Shown here: one piece after another, positions 9,853-21,519 of the stretch
How the letters are laid out: each line of letters begins with the position of its first letter
Numbering within the stretch: position 1 is the first letter of the stretch
NCBI GenBank assembly: GCA_009746045.1
Contig: RPFO01000312.1
Coordinates: forward strand, 1,966,139-2,019,237
Length of the DNA stretch: 53,099 nucleotides
DNA from: Mesostigma viride
Lineage: Eukaryota > Streptophyta > Mesostigmatophyceae > Mesostigmatales > Mesostigmataceae
Direction of reading: 5' to 3'
Notes under the pieces: model-generated
Database searches by the model: none
What the model was told of the DNA's origin: nothing
Seen by the model: the letters and a program-made list of their open reading frames with translations, nothing else
Made by a program: the position numbers and the translations under genes

Positions 9853-12003
9853 TCACAAAACTACACGCAGCAACAGCGCTGCCGGCCCACCATGCAGGCC
9901 TGGAAGGGATCTAGACCGCATGGGTCGCGACAAAGTCGGCCCCGGTGCGGCGGAATAACACATCAGCCACGGTGCGAGTGAGGGCGAGTGACAGCTGGCG
10001 CTGCCGCCAATACGAGGACCACGTGCGGGCCGACTACGGGGCGGTCTGACCCTCGAGGTCGAGGCGGTCTTCACGGCGCTGGCAGCACTCGTGGAAAAAC
10101 TCCGCGGTCTTGGGGCCCATGGCCCCGAACTCCTCAAGGACAAAGGGGATGACTCGGTGGGGCCCCACATTGCCGTAGTAGGAGGCAAACTTGAAGCGCT
10201 CAGCCACAGCGGCAGCAGCGCCGGCATCCACAGCCGCCCGGAGGATGTGGCGACCAGAGAGCGGCCGAGCCACGGAGACATCGATGAGCAGGTGGCAATT
10301 AACCCTGCCCGTCGTAGTCAAGCACGGTAATGTCGGGGCGGTGGTTGGGTGAGTAGAGGGCGGCCCCATCCGCGTCCTCGCACTTGATGGTGGAGTGGGG
10401 AAAGACCGACCGAACCATGGCACACAACACCCGGAGGAGAGCGGTATGGAGATAGAGCGGAACCAGTTCTGGTTCTGCTGGCCACCCATGCACGCGATGT
10501 AGAGCGCGTCCCGGCAGTAGTATCCAGAGCAAGCGGCCCCGCAGCTGCCGCAGGCCGGACGCACCCGCCGTGATGAGAGGTTGCGGGGCAAAGAGCTGGT
10601 GGCGGAGAGCGCGATGGTGTAAAGGGCCGGAACCAGCGTGAACAAAGGGCTCATGGGGAGGGCGCGCAGGAATGCGGACCCCACGCTCCCCTCAAGGGAA
10701 ACGGAGTGAAGCCAAGCCTTCCCCTGATCGTTCAAGCTCACATGCAGACCCACATCCAGTCGGCACAGTGTAGTATACCCGCGTAGGTCTTTTGTTGTTT
10801 TTCATGAACGCAGGCAGGGAAGACACTAGGACTGACGACAGTGGCCCGGACACGCCGGGCGTGCCCCGGGGCAGGTGACGGTGGACGGCCTGAGCGGGGC
10901 GGATGAGGTCGCAAGCCTGCTGGATCCCGAGGTAAGAATCCTGCACAAAGGGGAAGGGGGATGGGGTGACCATTGAGTCAGGAATGGCGCTGACGGCGCT
11001 GGGGACCAACCGGCGGATCTCCGCCCAGGCCTGAGCAACAAAGCCAAGGAAGGCGGCGGGGGCGAGGCGGGCGGCAGGGGTGAGCCCACACCCGCCCATG
11101 CGGCAGGGGAGGGTGGCCAAGCGCATGGAGTGAGCTGGCAGGCTAGGGCCGGGGAGGAGCACCTGCAAGGCGGCCTGAATGCGCTCGCAATGGCCTTCCG
11201 CGGCAAGCCGCACCAAGTGGGGGGGAGCGCCACGGAGCCAGGGAACCACCCGCGGGTGGGCGCAAAACCACAGGAGGAGCCCTGTGGTCTGGGGGTCCTT
11301 GAGGCGCGCCCAAGTCTCGAGGACATGGGTGCGCTGTTCCACGGCGGCCCCGGGAGCTCCTCTTCGACGTAGTCAGGGTCACCCACAGGGACGCCCAGGC
11401 ACGAGAAACCACGCGCCCGCGCCAATGCCCCCGGGATAGCCGCGCGGGGAAGCCAGAGCAGTCCCCCTGGGGCGAAAAGACTGCACACTTGGGGAGGGTG
11501 AGCCGAATGTTGATGGCCGCCATGGCCACTTCATGAGGGCAGCCAGGGCGGCAACCACAGCGTCGGCCGGGCCAAGGGCATGGATATCGTCCATATAGGC
11601 GAGGAAATCAGAATATAGGCGAGGAGCACGACATCCGGGTGCGCAGCGTGGACACCTTGGAGAGCCTTGTGCAGCGGGGCAGACAGGTAAAAGGGGCCGA
11701 GGGGGTCACCTTGCTGGGTTCCCGTGTGGGAAGCGACGTCGGCGAACGTCCCATCCTCCATGAGGAAGGAGAGTTGAGTGGGTTCGCCGTAGCAGGCTGC
11801 TGTCCACGCAAGAAGGTCAGGGAACGCCTCGCCGACGGCCTCAAAGATGCTAGCCTTGGTCGGACAGCATTGAACGCATTGTGGCAATCCACCTTCAGCG
11901 CCACATGGGTCGGATGCGTCTCTAGGTAGGCCTGAACTGTGTGCACGATGATGGCGCTGCCCCCTTTGGTGGCGACGCCAAGCTGGGCCGCGACGGACTC
12001 CTC
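9853..12003 (-). pseudogene. Decayed non-LTR-type reverse transcriptase element with restriction-like endonuclease tail
   Basis: Read on the minus strand from 12003: LGVATKGGSAIIVHTVQAYL, then VALKVDCHNAFNAV near 11910-11870 (RT Asp), SHTGTQQGDPLGPF near 11730-11690, YMDDI at 11597-11583 (catalytic box), then an open stretch 11342-10800 with LPCRMGGCGLTPAARLAPAA, typical of the region behind the RT domain in this class. Near 10340-10260 comes RPDITVLDYDGQG and IDVSVARPLSG, resembling a PD-(D/E)XK restriction-like endonuclease, and near 10190-10090 YYGNVGPHRVIPFVLEEF. Several frameshifts break it. Such RT genes are scattered in algal, plant and protist genomes (family knowledge). Confidence 0.7.
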
Positions 12004-15000
12004 AGTATCACTCCGGCTTGATGGATATATATCTCGCTAGAGGCATGACGCGGAGGAGGCGCTTTGATGAGTAGTGTAGTTAGGATTTTCTAGACTAGAT
12101 AGCTTAGAGTTAGGATAGTTCGATCACGCGGCTTCCTCCATGCACCCCATCCATCATGGAATATGTGCTACATGATCTCCCCCCGGAGGCATGTTATAAT
12201 TTAATTTATTTTTTTTTTTAGAGGCATGACTCTTATTTGATTTCAACGTACCTCTAATAATTAATCTCGGCCCCCGCCCTCTGACAAAATGACAAAAAGA
12301 GCAAATTTCACCCCGACATTTTTCTACTGTTGGCTCGAGGCGTATTTTTCTCGTTTCTCGTTTTTAGGATTAAATCAAAAAAGTAGTTTTTCATTAAAAA
12401 ATAAGTTACACAGCCGTTTTAAGTCACCCAGGTAAAGCTTTCATGCTGAAGCCGTATGTCTCATCAAAACACACCGTACCTAGACATGCATATCTGTTTT
12501 CACATAGATCTCATGAAATCACATGATCCCATGGCACACATTTCTGCATTCACATGTGCTGGGTTTTCTGCTCCAGTTCAGACTCATGTAAGTCCCTATC
12601 GCTGTCCACCCGAATAGGGCATTGCTGCTGCTCATTGTTATTGCGGTCCTGTACCACTTTCTCGATGAGGGAGTCATCATCCAAGTAATTGTTGCGAGGC
12701 CGACGCACCTCATCGAGGATGGCGTCCATGACTATAACAGCGCTGGCTCTATGGCACGTGCAATCACATGCAGTGAGTGGTCACCCAACTTTGGCTCTAC
12801 CATGATCTCAAAAGCAGATTGCGCACGGGGATAGTCCAGACCCCTTCCATAGTACACTCCCCTGCCAACCATGCAGGAATTTGGTTTGCCAACCATGCAG
12901 ACAAGTGGCCAGTCTTCATCATATGTGATAGCGTCTTAATAAGGTTTGACTCGCGACTCATCCTTGCATGATGGTCGAACCAGTATACGTAAGTTGTACG
13001 CATTGAGATGTCCACAATGTGTGAGATTCATGGAACATACTCGATGTATCTCCTACTTTTTCCTTTATCTTCTTCGTCAATACAATGTTCATACAAAATG
13101 TCGAACCCATCTTAATTTTCCGATTTCAGGGTACCCAAACATGCCAGAAAACTTGGTCTTGTGGCGCTTGGTACCCTCCCTAGTTTAAACGCTCGGTGTC
13201 TTGCTAAATGCCGACTAGTATGGAACAAAGTCCCCCCTAGGTCATCGACCGCGTCATCTTCATCTTGTATGAGCCTCGTCCATGCCCACCTCGCCTTGCA
13301 TGGCCTTCTGCCTGCACACAAGATGCATAGGCAACGATGAAACAAAGAAATCAAGACCATAGAAGATCAAACTTCTAATTAGACGGTACGTCGGCTGAAA
13401 AAGATTTCTGGATGAAAATGACGGACAGTAAAACCGTGGCAGATTCCTAAAACATGGCAGATTATAAACAAATGTCGCGTTTGAGATTATAAACCAATGT
13501 CGTGACCACCGTTGGCGTTCCTTGCATGGGCTTCCCTGCATAGTCCACCACTATCCTTATGAGTTTAACGGTTGACACTGTCCTCAGCTTTCTTTCATAT
13601 CATCGCGCCCTTCTTCATCACGTCGGACAGATTCACCCGCTAGACAGACTTTGTGCTTATATATTCAACCAGGACTGTGGGAAACTTCGTGAACTGAAGA
13701 CGTGTTAGAATCCCTGAATGCCTCTGTGGCCCTGTCGCCATCGCCCCGCAGTCCCGCACTTGCCAACCACCGCCAGTGGCTTTCCTTGTGGTGGCTGTGC
13801 TCTCGCGCCGTCTTGCCTTCGTCCATCATCCAGCTGTTATGAAAGACGCGACGCGCATTCGGCCATTCGCTGTCGCCTTTGGATCGACCAAAGGACACGC
13901 ACTTTGAACTAACTCTAGTAGACTTACGAAGCATAGTTGAAATAGACGCTCGTACAGCAAAACGTCCTAGGACCGTAACTCGAGCCACGACGCCAAATTT
14001 TCAACGACTTCAGTACCGTCGCCCCTGACACGTTGTCGTACAATAATACACATTTACGCCAATAGAACCTCACCTCCAAGAATATATCTTGATGGAGGCA
14101 TGCGGCTTATTTAATTTCAAGGTACCTCTTAATTAATCTCAGCCCCCGTCGCTGAGAAAACGTGAAATTCTAAAAAAATAGCAAATTGTCAACGACTTAC
14201 TTATGTGTCATGCACATTACAATACGTTGTAAAAAAACACGGTTAATTAATTAATTAATTGCAATCGTAAGGAGACTTTCCAAAATGATACTATAAATTT
14301 TACTAACCATGTAAGTGATTGTACACCAGTTGTCAGAACACAATGCGATGAATCGCCTTTCAAAAAACATGGGAACCCGCAGGTAAACCTGCCCCACTGA
14401 ACAGGTCTCAAACACCAATTAAAGCCTGCAATGACACTACCAAATCGCAAAATGGCCATTTCTGCAAGTCAGAAAGAAGCTAGCTGTTGGTACACCTTCA
14501 TCTCCACTCGTATCTACAAAACCGCGGGAATCTCCTTACAGCTGCTGCGCTTTTTGACACGGTGGACTATCTCTGGGCCTAGCCAATCTGTAGCCACCCT
14601 GCCCTGGCTAAACCTCTACACTGTCATTGCCTTGCTACCCTTGCCTTGACAGTGTCTACAACTCTCGTTAAAATTCATTCTTGACAAGGGAGTATTTCGA
14701 ACTATACAGCAGGGACCAAACAAACACCAACAACCTCTTGACAAATCCCAGCTGACCAGCTCAGCGATTCCACCGGCCAATGTGGCTACGCAAGCAAGTC
14801 ATCCTCTTCAGGGCTCCAACACTGCGACCCAGCTCAAACTGCGCGACGAAATGTGGGCATGCCTCCCCAGCCACCCGCCCACATGCCTTGCCTGCCCGGG
14901 ACACTCCCCGCTGCTTCCCCGTGCCAACGCCATGATTCCAATCTCATCGCCAGGGACCCGTCTCGGGCCTGCGTAACCAACATTCCTCACCGGCGAGCAA

Positions 15001-15180
15001 TGCTCCGACCATCCCGTCTTTCCCCGCCATGCTGTGCTGTCTGGGTCACCCTTGCTTCCCCGCAATGTGCCTGCTTCGCCCCATCCCTTCTGCTTCCCAT
15101 CTTCCCCCCCATTCCTTCTTCAAAACGATCACGCGTTCATTCGCCAACCCCGAATCCCTCTCTGTCGCGCCGCTCTCCGC
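12004..15180. other. AT-rich spacer with a direct-repeat pair
   Basis: No recognisable gene apart from the 59-residue ORF at 12550-12729. A stretch near 12216-12310 recurs near 14093-14190 in the same orientation (GAGGCATG, CTTATTT, TTTCAA, GTACCTCT, AATTAATCTC, GCCCCCG). A (TTAA)n tract lies at 14242-14262. The GC-rich 3' part from about 14780 is the 3' flank of the minus-strand gene that ends at 15181. Confidence 0.55.
12550..12729 (-). CDS. Small ORF, 59 aa, unknown
   Basis: ATG at 12729, stop TGA at 12552-12550. The product begins MDAILDEVRRPRNNYLDDDS and is acidic, polar and Gln/Asn-rich, with no obvious frequency of stops around it. The composition is more protein-like than that of neighbouring ORFs. 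It could be a terminal exon or a transposase-tail remnant of the element bounded by the 12.2/14.1 kb direct repeats. Function unknown. Confidence 0.3.
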   Translation of the reverse strand: MDAILDEVRRPRNNYLDDDSLIEKVVQDRNNNEQQQCPIRVDSDRDLHESELEQKTQHM

Positions 15181-16052
15181 TTACAGCCCCTTCTTCCCCT
15201 TGGCCGCCGCAGGTTTCTCAGGCGGCTTGGGCAAGGCCATGGTGGCCCGGCTCACGTCCGCGGTCCCGCGGTGGTAATTGGCCGCGCTCGAGCCCTTGCT
15301 TGGCGCGCTCGAGCCCTTGCTTGGCGCGCTCGAGCCCTTGCTTGGCGCGCCCAAGCCTGGGCTGGGTGCGCCAGGGGCCCAGGTGTTCCAGCCTTGGCTA
15401 CCCCCCCCCCGTTTGTCCGTGATCACCCCCCCGGTCTTTGCCAGCTTGGCCATGATCGCCTTGACGCTGTTGAGCTTGGACAGCGACGAAGAAGCCTTGA
15501 CCATGCTGGGATTGGACAGCGACGAAGAAGAGGACGATGACGAGGAGCTTCCACCACCGCGGCTCGATGAGGACCGGCCGCTGCCCCCGCGGCCTCCCTT
15601 GCCATTCAGGGTGGGCAGCTTTGTGGGGAGGGACTGCTGGATCTTGGGGTTGAGCACCGCGCGCGTCCGGGACAGCTCCTGGCGCGACACCTGCGTGTTA
15701 CCCAGCTGGATCCTGGGCGTGGGGCCGGCTTTAGGGGGGGGGGCGCTTCAAGCCCGTCCCCGTCCCCATCCCCCCCGCCACTCTTTCCCCCGCCCGACCT
15801 CTTCCGCCGCAGAAGCGTGCCTGTCGAAAACAAGTCCTTTTCCTTCCCATTGAACGCATGGAACGTTCCCAGCTCGCTGTCAAAGGGGCTCCCATGACCG
15901 CCAGGCCCAACCCCCGGGCCCATGTCACTTCCAGGGCCCATGCCACCCCCAGGGCTCAGGCCGCCCCTGAGCCCCATGCCGAACCCGGGGCCCATGCCAC
16001 CGGGCACATCTATGCCACCCCTGGGGCCCATGCCCATGCCCATGCCCATCCC

Positions 16053-16104
<52 letters not shown>

Positions 16105-19100
16105 CCACCCCTGGGGCCCATGCCCCCCCGTGGCCCCATCCCGCCCCCGGGCCCCATCCCACCGCGTGGCCCCACCCCCGGCATCGCCCCCATGGCCCCA
16201 CCATCCTCCCCGCCATTGTCATCATAGTCCCTGGGGGCCTCCTCTTCCCCGCCCATGCCGCCCGCACCATCCGCCCCCACACCATACCCACCGACCCCTC
16301 CCATGTCGCCCCCGCCTGCGTCCCCCATGTCCGCGCCATCTACTCCCGTGTCACCACCCACGTCGTCTTGCACGGCTTCATCTTCGCCGGCTTCAAAGCC
16401 CTGCCCTTGCAACGCGCCGGGGTGCATGCCGCCCATGCCACCCTTTCCACCCCCTGGGCCACCCATGCCACCCCCTGGGCCACCCATGCCGCTCGCTTGG
16501 GCACCCACGCTGCCTGGGCCCGGCCGGAGGGGTCCCGGGCGCATAAGCATGCGCGCAAAGCCGCCCAGCGGCCCACGCAACGCTGGTGTCAACGTCCCCG
16601 TCCATGGCCCCTGTGCCCCAGGAACAGAGCCACCTGGGAATGCGCCTGGTGCCCCCTGGCCCCCGCCCGCATTCCCTGCACCACCGCCCCTAAGCGTCGG
16701 CCCCCCACCAGGCCGCCCCCCCGCCCCCGGGCCCCTGCCAGGCCGCCCGCCCGCCCCCGGGCCCCCGCCAGGCCGCCCCCCCGCCCCCTGGCCCCCGCGA
16801 GGCTGCCCCCCGCCCCCAGCCCCCGCCAGGCCGCCCCCCGCCCCTGGGCCCCCATGCCCCTCGCCCCACTTCCCCCGCCGCAGCATTGCCAGGTGTCCCA
16901 GCTCAAACTCGGGCCGTGCGACCGGCCGCCCAACAATGTCCCACATGCTGTCCTGGTGGGTGTGGGGGTGGGGAGCGACCTCCCCCCCCCTGGGACCGCC
17001 ACCGCCTTCTGGTGACGTCACCTCGAACCCAGGCCCTGACTTGTCCCCATCGGTGGCCATGTGCACAAAACCATCGTCCTCGGGAGCGGCCCGCCATGTG
17101 CCCGGCCCACTCTCAGCCTCACCTCGCCCTCCGTCAGCCTCATCCGGGACTGTTGGCGCGGGCTGCTCTGGCTGCTCTGGCTGGTCAGCTGTGTGTGGCG
17201 AGGGGTATGACGTCGTGGCCGGGTGTGAGGTTGTGGGAACGTGGGCCATTTGTGTGCGAGACTGCGGGCTCAGGACTGCAAGATGTTGGCAGCAGCCAAA
17301 GGCAAGGTAGGTTTGGCGGAGGGAAGAGGGGACAAGGCATCATAAGAAAAAGTTAGGGGATGGATGACTGGGACAGATGGATGGTGGGGTAATTGGCTGA
17401 CTGGGACAGATGGATGTTGGGGTCATTGGCTGACTTGGACAGATGGATGGGCAATCCCATGGATGGGCCAGAAAATGACTTGCTTCTTAGGAAAGGTGCT
17501 TCCCCTTGCGCCAAGTCAACGAATCGCGACGCTAACCGGACCACCACCACCCAAATGATCTCGCAGGCAACCTATACAGAGGATATAGAAAACTGCACGC
17601 TGCTGTATTCTGTAGCTATCACCACAGAGCACATGGACAGGATGGGGGCCACCATTAATGTGCTGAAAACGACACACCAGACGTGCAGTAATCAACAGCT
17701 CTAAAAAAATTAATGAATCAAACAATAAACCAAAGAGGAAAGGAGGACGAACGAAAGGCAAACTTCATTTGTGTCTCTCTATTCCTTTCCTTTTCCTTCC
17801 CTTTCTTTACCATATTCTTCCCTTTCATGGGATAAAGCCTGCGGGACAAAGCACTACCAGGGGACTAAGCCACCAAACCTGACTAGAAGCGGGGGCCGCT
17901 GTATGACCGCACAGCATAACGCACCGGATTCTGACGCCTTAGGCGCCTTTCCCAGCACGGCGCTGAGCTCTGAATGCATGTGCCGCACCGCCAGCACCTC
18001 CTCGTCGGTCAGGTCCGCCTCCAGCTGCATGTCGTGCAGCGCTTTGGCGACATCCCCCTCATGCTTCTCCTTGGCGAGGGCGATGATGCTCGGCCAGTTG
18101 ATCGTACGAGACGCATTCGTGGCCGGGTTGCTCGTCTCCGCCGCCATCTGCGCCGCCTCCACCGTTGGGTGCGGCGCCGCCTCCAGTGAAGGCTCCGCGG
18201 GGGTGGCTGCTCCGTCCGTGGGAGTCGCTGCCTCTGCTTCTGGAGTCGCAGCCGGTGCCACCACAACGACAGGGGCCGCGGCTGCCGCGGCCACAGGCGT
18301 GGCCTCCATCGTGTGGGTACTGGTGACCGGCACAGCCCCCGCCCCAGGGAGCGACGTCGTTGCGATCGTCACTGTGAACCCGTGCGCGGGCGAGCTCGTG
18401 TCCTGGGACACGGAGATCGCGGTTGAGTGGGGCATCTGGTGCGTGGGGCCCGCACCACCACTTCTGCCACCAGATGCAGAGCCGGGCGGGTTGAGCACCG
18501 AGACGACCGCGTCGTGGATGCTCCTCGCCCGCCCTGCCAGGTGGCGGCCAGGGAAAAGATGGTGGTGGGTTGGGTGGGTGTGAGGTGGGTGTGGGTGTGG
18601 GGGTGGATTTGGGCATGCCCAGGGGGAAGATGGTGATGTTGCATGGTCAGACAAGAGGGTGGGTACGTGGCATGATTGAAGGGGCAGGGTGTCATGGTAG
18701 CACGGGGCTATATCATTAGAAATGTTCACACACGCATGTATGCAAATGTATAAACAGGTTCACCATAACCACAGCCGCTTTCCACATCAGCAATCCATCA
18801 TCCTGCACGATGTGCACCACCCTGGCCAACACAAACCCCCTCGTCATGACCCTCACATGAGCTGCACCAGGGCAGCCATTTTCCCACACCTTTTTTGTCG
18901 GCCTACCTTTGTGCCGGTCGTCCAGCAATAAATCCAACCAACAATACGCCCCTGTACCTTAACCCCTGTTGCACAGGCCGGTCCCCACACCACGCCCACC
19001 AGGGATATAACAGACCAGGCCAGCAACCCCATCAATGAGCCACATGCAGAGTCCTCCGTGCCCTGCCCGCTTGCGGCAGTCAGAGAAGCTGGGACACCCT

Positions 19101-21445
19101 CTCTCTGTTGTGAATAGGGGTTGTCGTTGTGTACAGGCATTGAGGTTCCTTCATTGGTACCCAGACGACGCAGTCACGTCCTTTCATTTAATTGAATGAG
19201 CGACATTCACCCCCCTACGCGCCGGCTCTGCACGCGGCGGTCCAACAAGCTCTGCCAAACAGGACTGCTGACAGTACTCCTTTCCCACACCTTCCACCGC
19301 GTCTCCCTTGTGCGCATCGTGCACCAGCTGGCCCACTAAGCCAACATCACGGCCCCTTACCTGTTTGCCGGCTTCGCGCCATTTCCTCCACCAACACCCT
19401 GATGAAAAAGTGAGATACCAGACCCAACGAGCCCCGCATTCATCGCCTCACCTTTGCGCCGCTTCTGCACCAGGCGGTCCAGCAGACTCTGCAGCTGCAC
19501 ACGTTCTGCCGGCGTGATGTGCCGGTCCTGTAGCATCGCCTGCGTGGCCGCGCCCATCTGGCCGCCAAAATACTTGACCGCGATGGTCCGCACCGCCTGC
19601 TCCATGGCGTGCAGTCCCTCAGGGATCCTGCTGGCCCCGTCCTCGCTGGAACTGCCCGAATCCCCATCGTCCTCGTCATCGTCCTCATCATCATCGTCGT
19701 CATCAGGAAGGAGAAGGGGGAGGGTGTCCCCGGCGGTGCGGAGCAGCGTGTTGTTCATGGCTCTCACAACCGCTTGCTCGACGGCCTCGGACACAAACTT
19801 CTTTCGCTGCTCCGCGTGGCGCGTCAAACAATCGGGGGCATGGGAGGAGGAAGGACCATGGGAGGAGGTGGATGAGTGCCAAGTGGAGCTGTGGGAGGAG
19901 CTGGTTTCGCCCGAGAACTGGTGGGTGGCCAGGGGATGGGGGAGGGGAGAGTGGATGACAATTTTTTTTCTGTTTTTCTTGGGGGGGCGGGGTGGGGGGT
20001 GGGGGATAATGTGATGGGACATGCAGGTTGATTCCTTGGTTCATTCGTTTTCTTGGAAACGATGTGTGTAGTTGGTTCGTGCCATGGATCAGCCATGGGT
20101 CGGTTTATTGACAAAGTCAGGCGAGGCTAGTCGGATGCCGGGAGGCCCCATCAGGATCAACAGGTTTCTATATTTGAATGGGGTGGCCTTATTCATGCCC
20201 TGTATCCAAACGGGGATGGCGTGTCAGCCAAGTGCACGTTTTCGAACCAACAGCACCATTATGGAGGGACATGACAGAAGAATAGGATGGAAAGGCAGGC
20301 CAGTGTGCCGTGATCTGAACGCACTTTGCTCGCCACAACACGTACACGTAACGCATACACCTGATACAAGTAAACTATCGTGACCTGCGGTCGCAAGAAG
20401 TGGGACCCAACCACTTTGTACTTGCTTGCGTTGGTAGGAAGTATATAATGGAAGGTATTTACAGGAACGCGTCTACAGGACCAGCTGCAAGCCCCACAAC
20501 CCAACCCAAACTGCTGCCGCCACACGCAACACCCCACAGGGAACTAGGGGACCGACACGTCCTCTGGTATCGGTGGCTGACTCAGCCACGCAACAAGACC
20601 CCAATCACTGTCACATGATCGCCTTGCACAGCGGCTGGGCCTACCTTGGTGAAGCCCACATCACCATCGCTGCTGCCATTGCCCTTGTCGCTCAAGGCAA
20701 TGATGTCATCCGCAACGTTCCCCAACGAACCGTCGCTGGCTGCCGCTTCTCCGTCAAGCGCCGTCCCCATGTCCGTCCCTGCCCCGCCACTGCCCGCGGG
20801 CGCACCCTCCTCTGATGTGGACACCGTCAGCCCTGCGCCAACTGTCGCATCCAGCCCGCTAGGCTGGACCGTGAGTGTGGGCACGGCGACCAGCATCGGC
20901 TGCTGCGTGGTACCAAAGCCCACGCTGGTGCTGCCGCCAACCAGCGGGAGCACCCCCTGCTGCATGCCGCCCGCCATGGGAAGCTGGGTGCCAAACCCGC
21001 CAAACCCGCCAAACCCACCGTGGACACCTGGGAGATGCTGCTGGAACCCGGCCCCCATGGTGCCAAACCCATACCCCGCTTGCAGGTGGTTGTGGGGGCC
21101 ATATATGCCCTGAGGGTGGGTCACCGCGCCACCCCCCATAGGCATGTACCCCGTGGCAAACCCTCCCACCTGGACGTTGGCCCCTGGGTTCTGGAACTGG
21201 TTGAACCCGCCTGCGTTGGCCCCCAAGTTGGGGAGGCCCCCATACCCAGGGAAACCCTGCTGCCCGTACCCGCCCATCCCCTGGGACCCTGGCATCACGC
21301 CACCCTGCCCGTTGTAGGCCATGTGCTGCGCCATGTTGCCCTGGGGCCCGCCCCACGCGCTTGCCTGGCCCCCAAACTGCACGGCGCCCGTGCCCATGCT
21401 TCCTGCGGGGGAAGGGGGACCCATGCTCCCTGAGGATGAAGCCAT
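15181..21445 (-). CDS. Unrecognised Gly/Met/Pro-rich, low-complexity protein, 4 exons, one homopolymer frameshift
   Basis: Proposed exons: 20645..21445, 19452..19917, 17925..18533, 15181..17275. Phases agree at every junction (0, 1, 1). The start is the first ATG (MASSSGSM) after an in-frame TAG. Exon 1 (residues 1-267) is Gly/Gln/Asn-rich and prion-like. Exon 2 has a Ser/His-rich start, an Asp/Glu run, and a predicted-helical, charged stretch near its end (AVKYFGGQMG, ITPAERVQ). Exon 3 is Ala/Thr/Pro-rich and ends with a charged helix (INWPSIIALAKEKHEGDV). Exon 4 is dominated by GGMGP and (GM)n repeats and ends with Ser-rich and Lys-rich tails (AAAKGKKGL). A run of ten C (15734-15743 on the plus strand) throws the frame; eleven would give 1323 aa continuously. 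No known domain was recognised; a nuclear or RNA-related role is only a guess from composition. The splice site at 17925 (GTGCGT) is the least certain. Confidence 0.55.
16022..16104. repeat. Hexanucleotide repeat (ATGCCC)n inside the coding exon
   Basis: About 13 copies of ATGCCC/GGGCAT; on the coding (minus) strand they encode alternating Gly-Met. The hexamer keeps the frame when copies are gained or lost, so length polymorphism is likely without loss of the protein. Confidence 0.85.
17356..17450. repeat. Short tandem repeat in the Gly-rich gene's intron 3
   Basis: Three imperfect copies of a unit of about 33 bp containing GGACAGATGGATG and TTGGCTGACT, lying within the intron 17276-17924. 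Confidence 0.7.
19085..19190 (+). repeat. LINE 3'-end fragment in intron 2 of the Gly-rich gene
   Basis: GTGAATAGGGGTTG, GGTTCC, ATTGGTACCCA, GACGCAGTC, ACGT, CTTTCA and TTTAATT occur in the same order as in the insertion at 52153-52243. The GACGCAGTCACGT core is shared with the LINE tail at 39440-39470. No target-site duplication was recognised here. Confidence 0.5.
19200..19345. repeat. Two diverged copies of the 3' end of exon 2 of the Gly-rich gene
   Basis: The genuine exon end (plus strand 19443-19500) reads CATTCATCGCCTCACC...GCTTCTGCACCAGGCGGTCC...CTCTGC. Copy 1 (19204-19258) reads CATTCACCCCCCTA..CGCCGGCTCTGCACGCGGCGGTCC..CTCTGC. Copy 2 (about 19300-19345) reads CTCCCTTGTGCGCATCGTGCACCAGCTGGCCCA. 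Both lie in the following intron. Confidence 0.6.
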
Positions 21446-21519
21446 GCCTATGTTACCATGGGTGGGAGGGGGGCCCACACGATATCCGGCGGAGAGCAAT
21501 TCGGAATTTGAGGAGGAAA

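Noticed and set aside
15858-17310. Plus-strand ORFs rich in Pro/His/Ala (up to 385 codons)
   Set aside because: Antisense shadow of the Gly/Met-rich minus-strand exon; only the minus strand joins to phase-consistent neighbouring exons.
19452-19917. Resemblance of the end of exon 2 of the Gly-rich gene to the C-terminus of BlaI-type bacterial repressors
   Set aside because: Only a short helical pattern fits; there is no winged-helix domain and the gene is clearly eukaryotic, so this is most likely chance.
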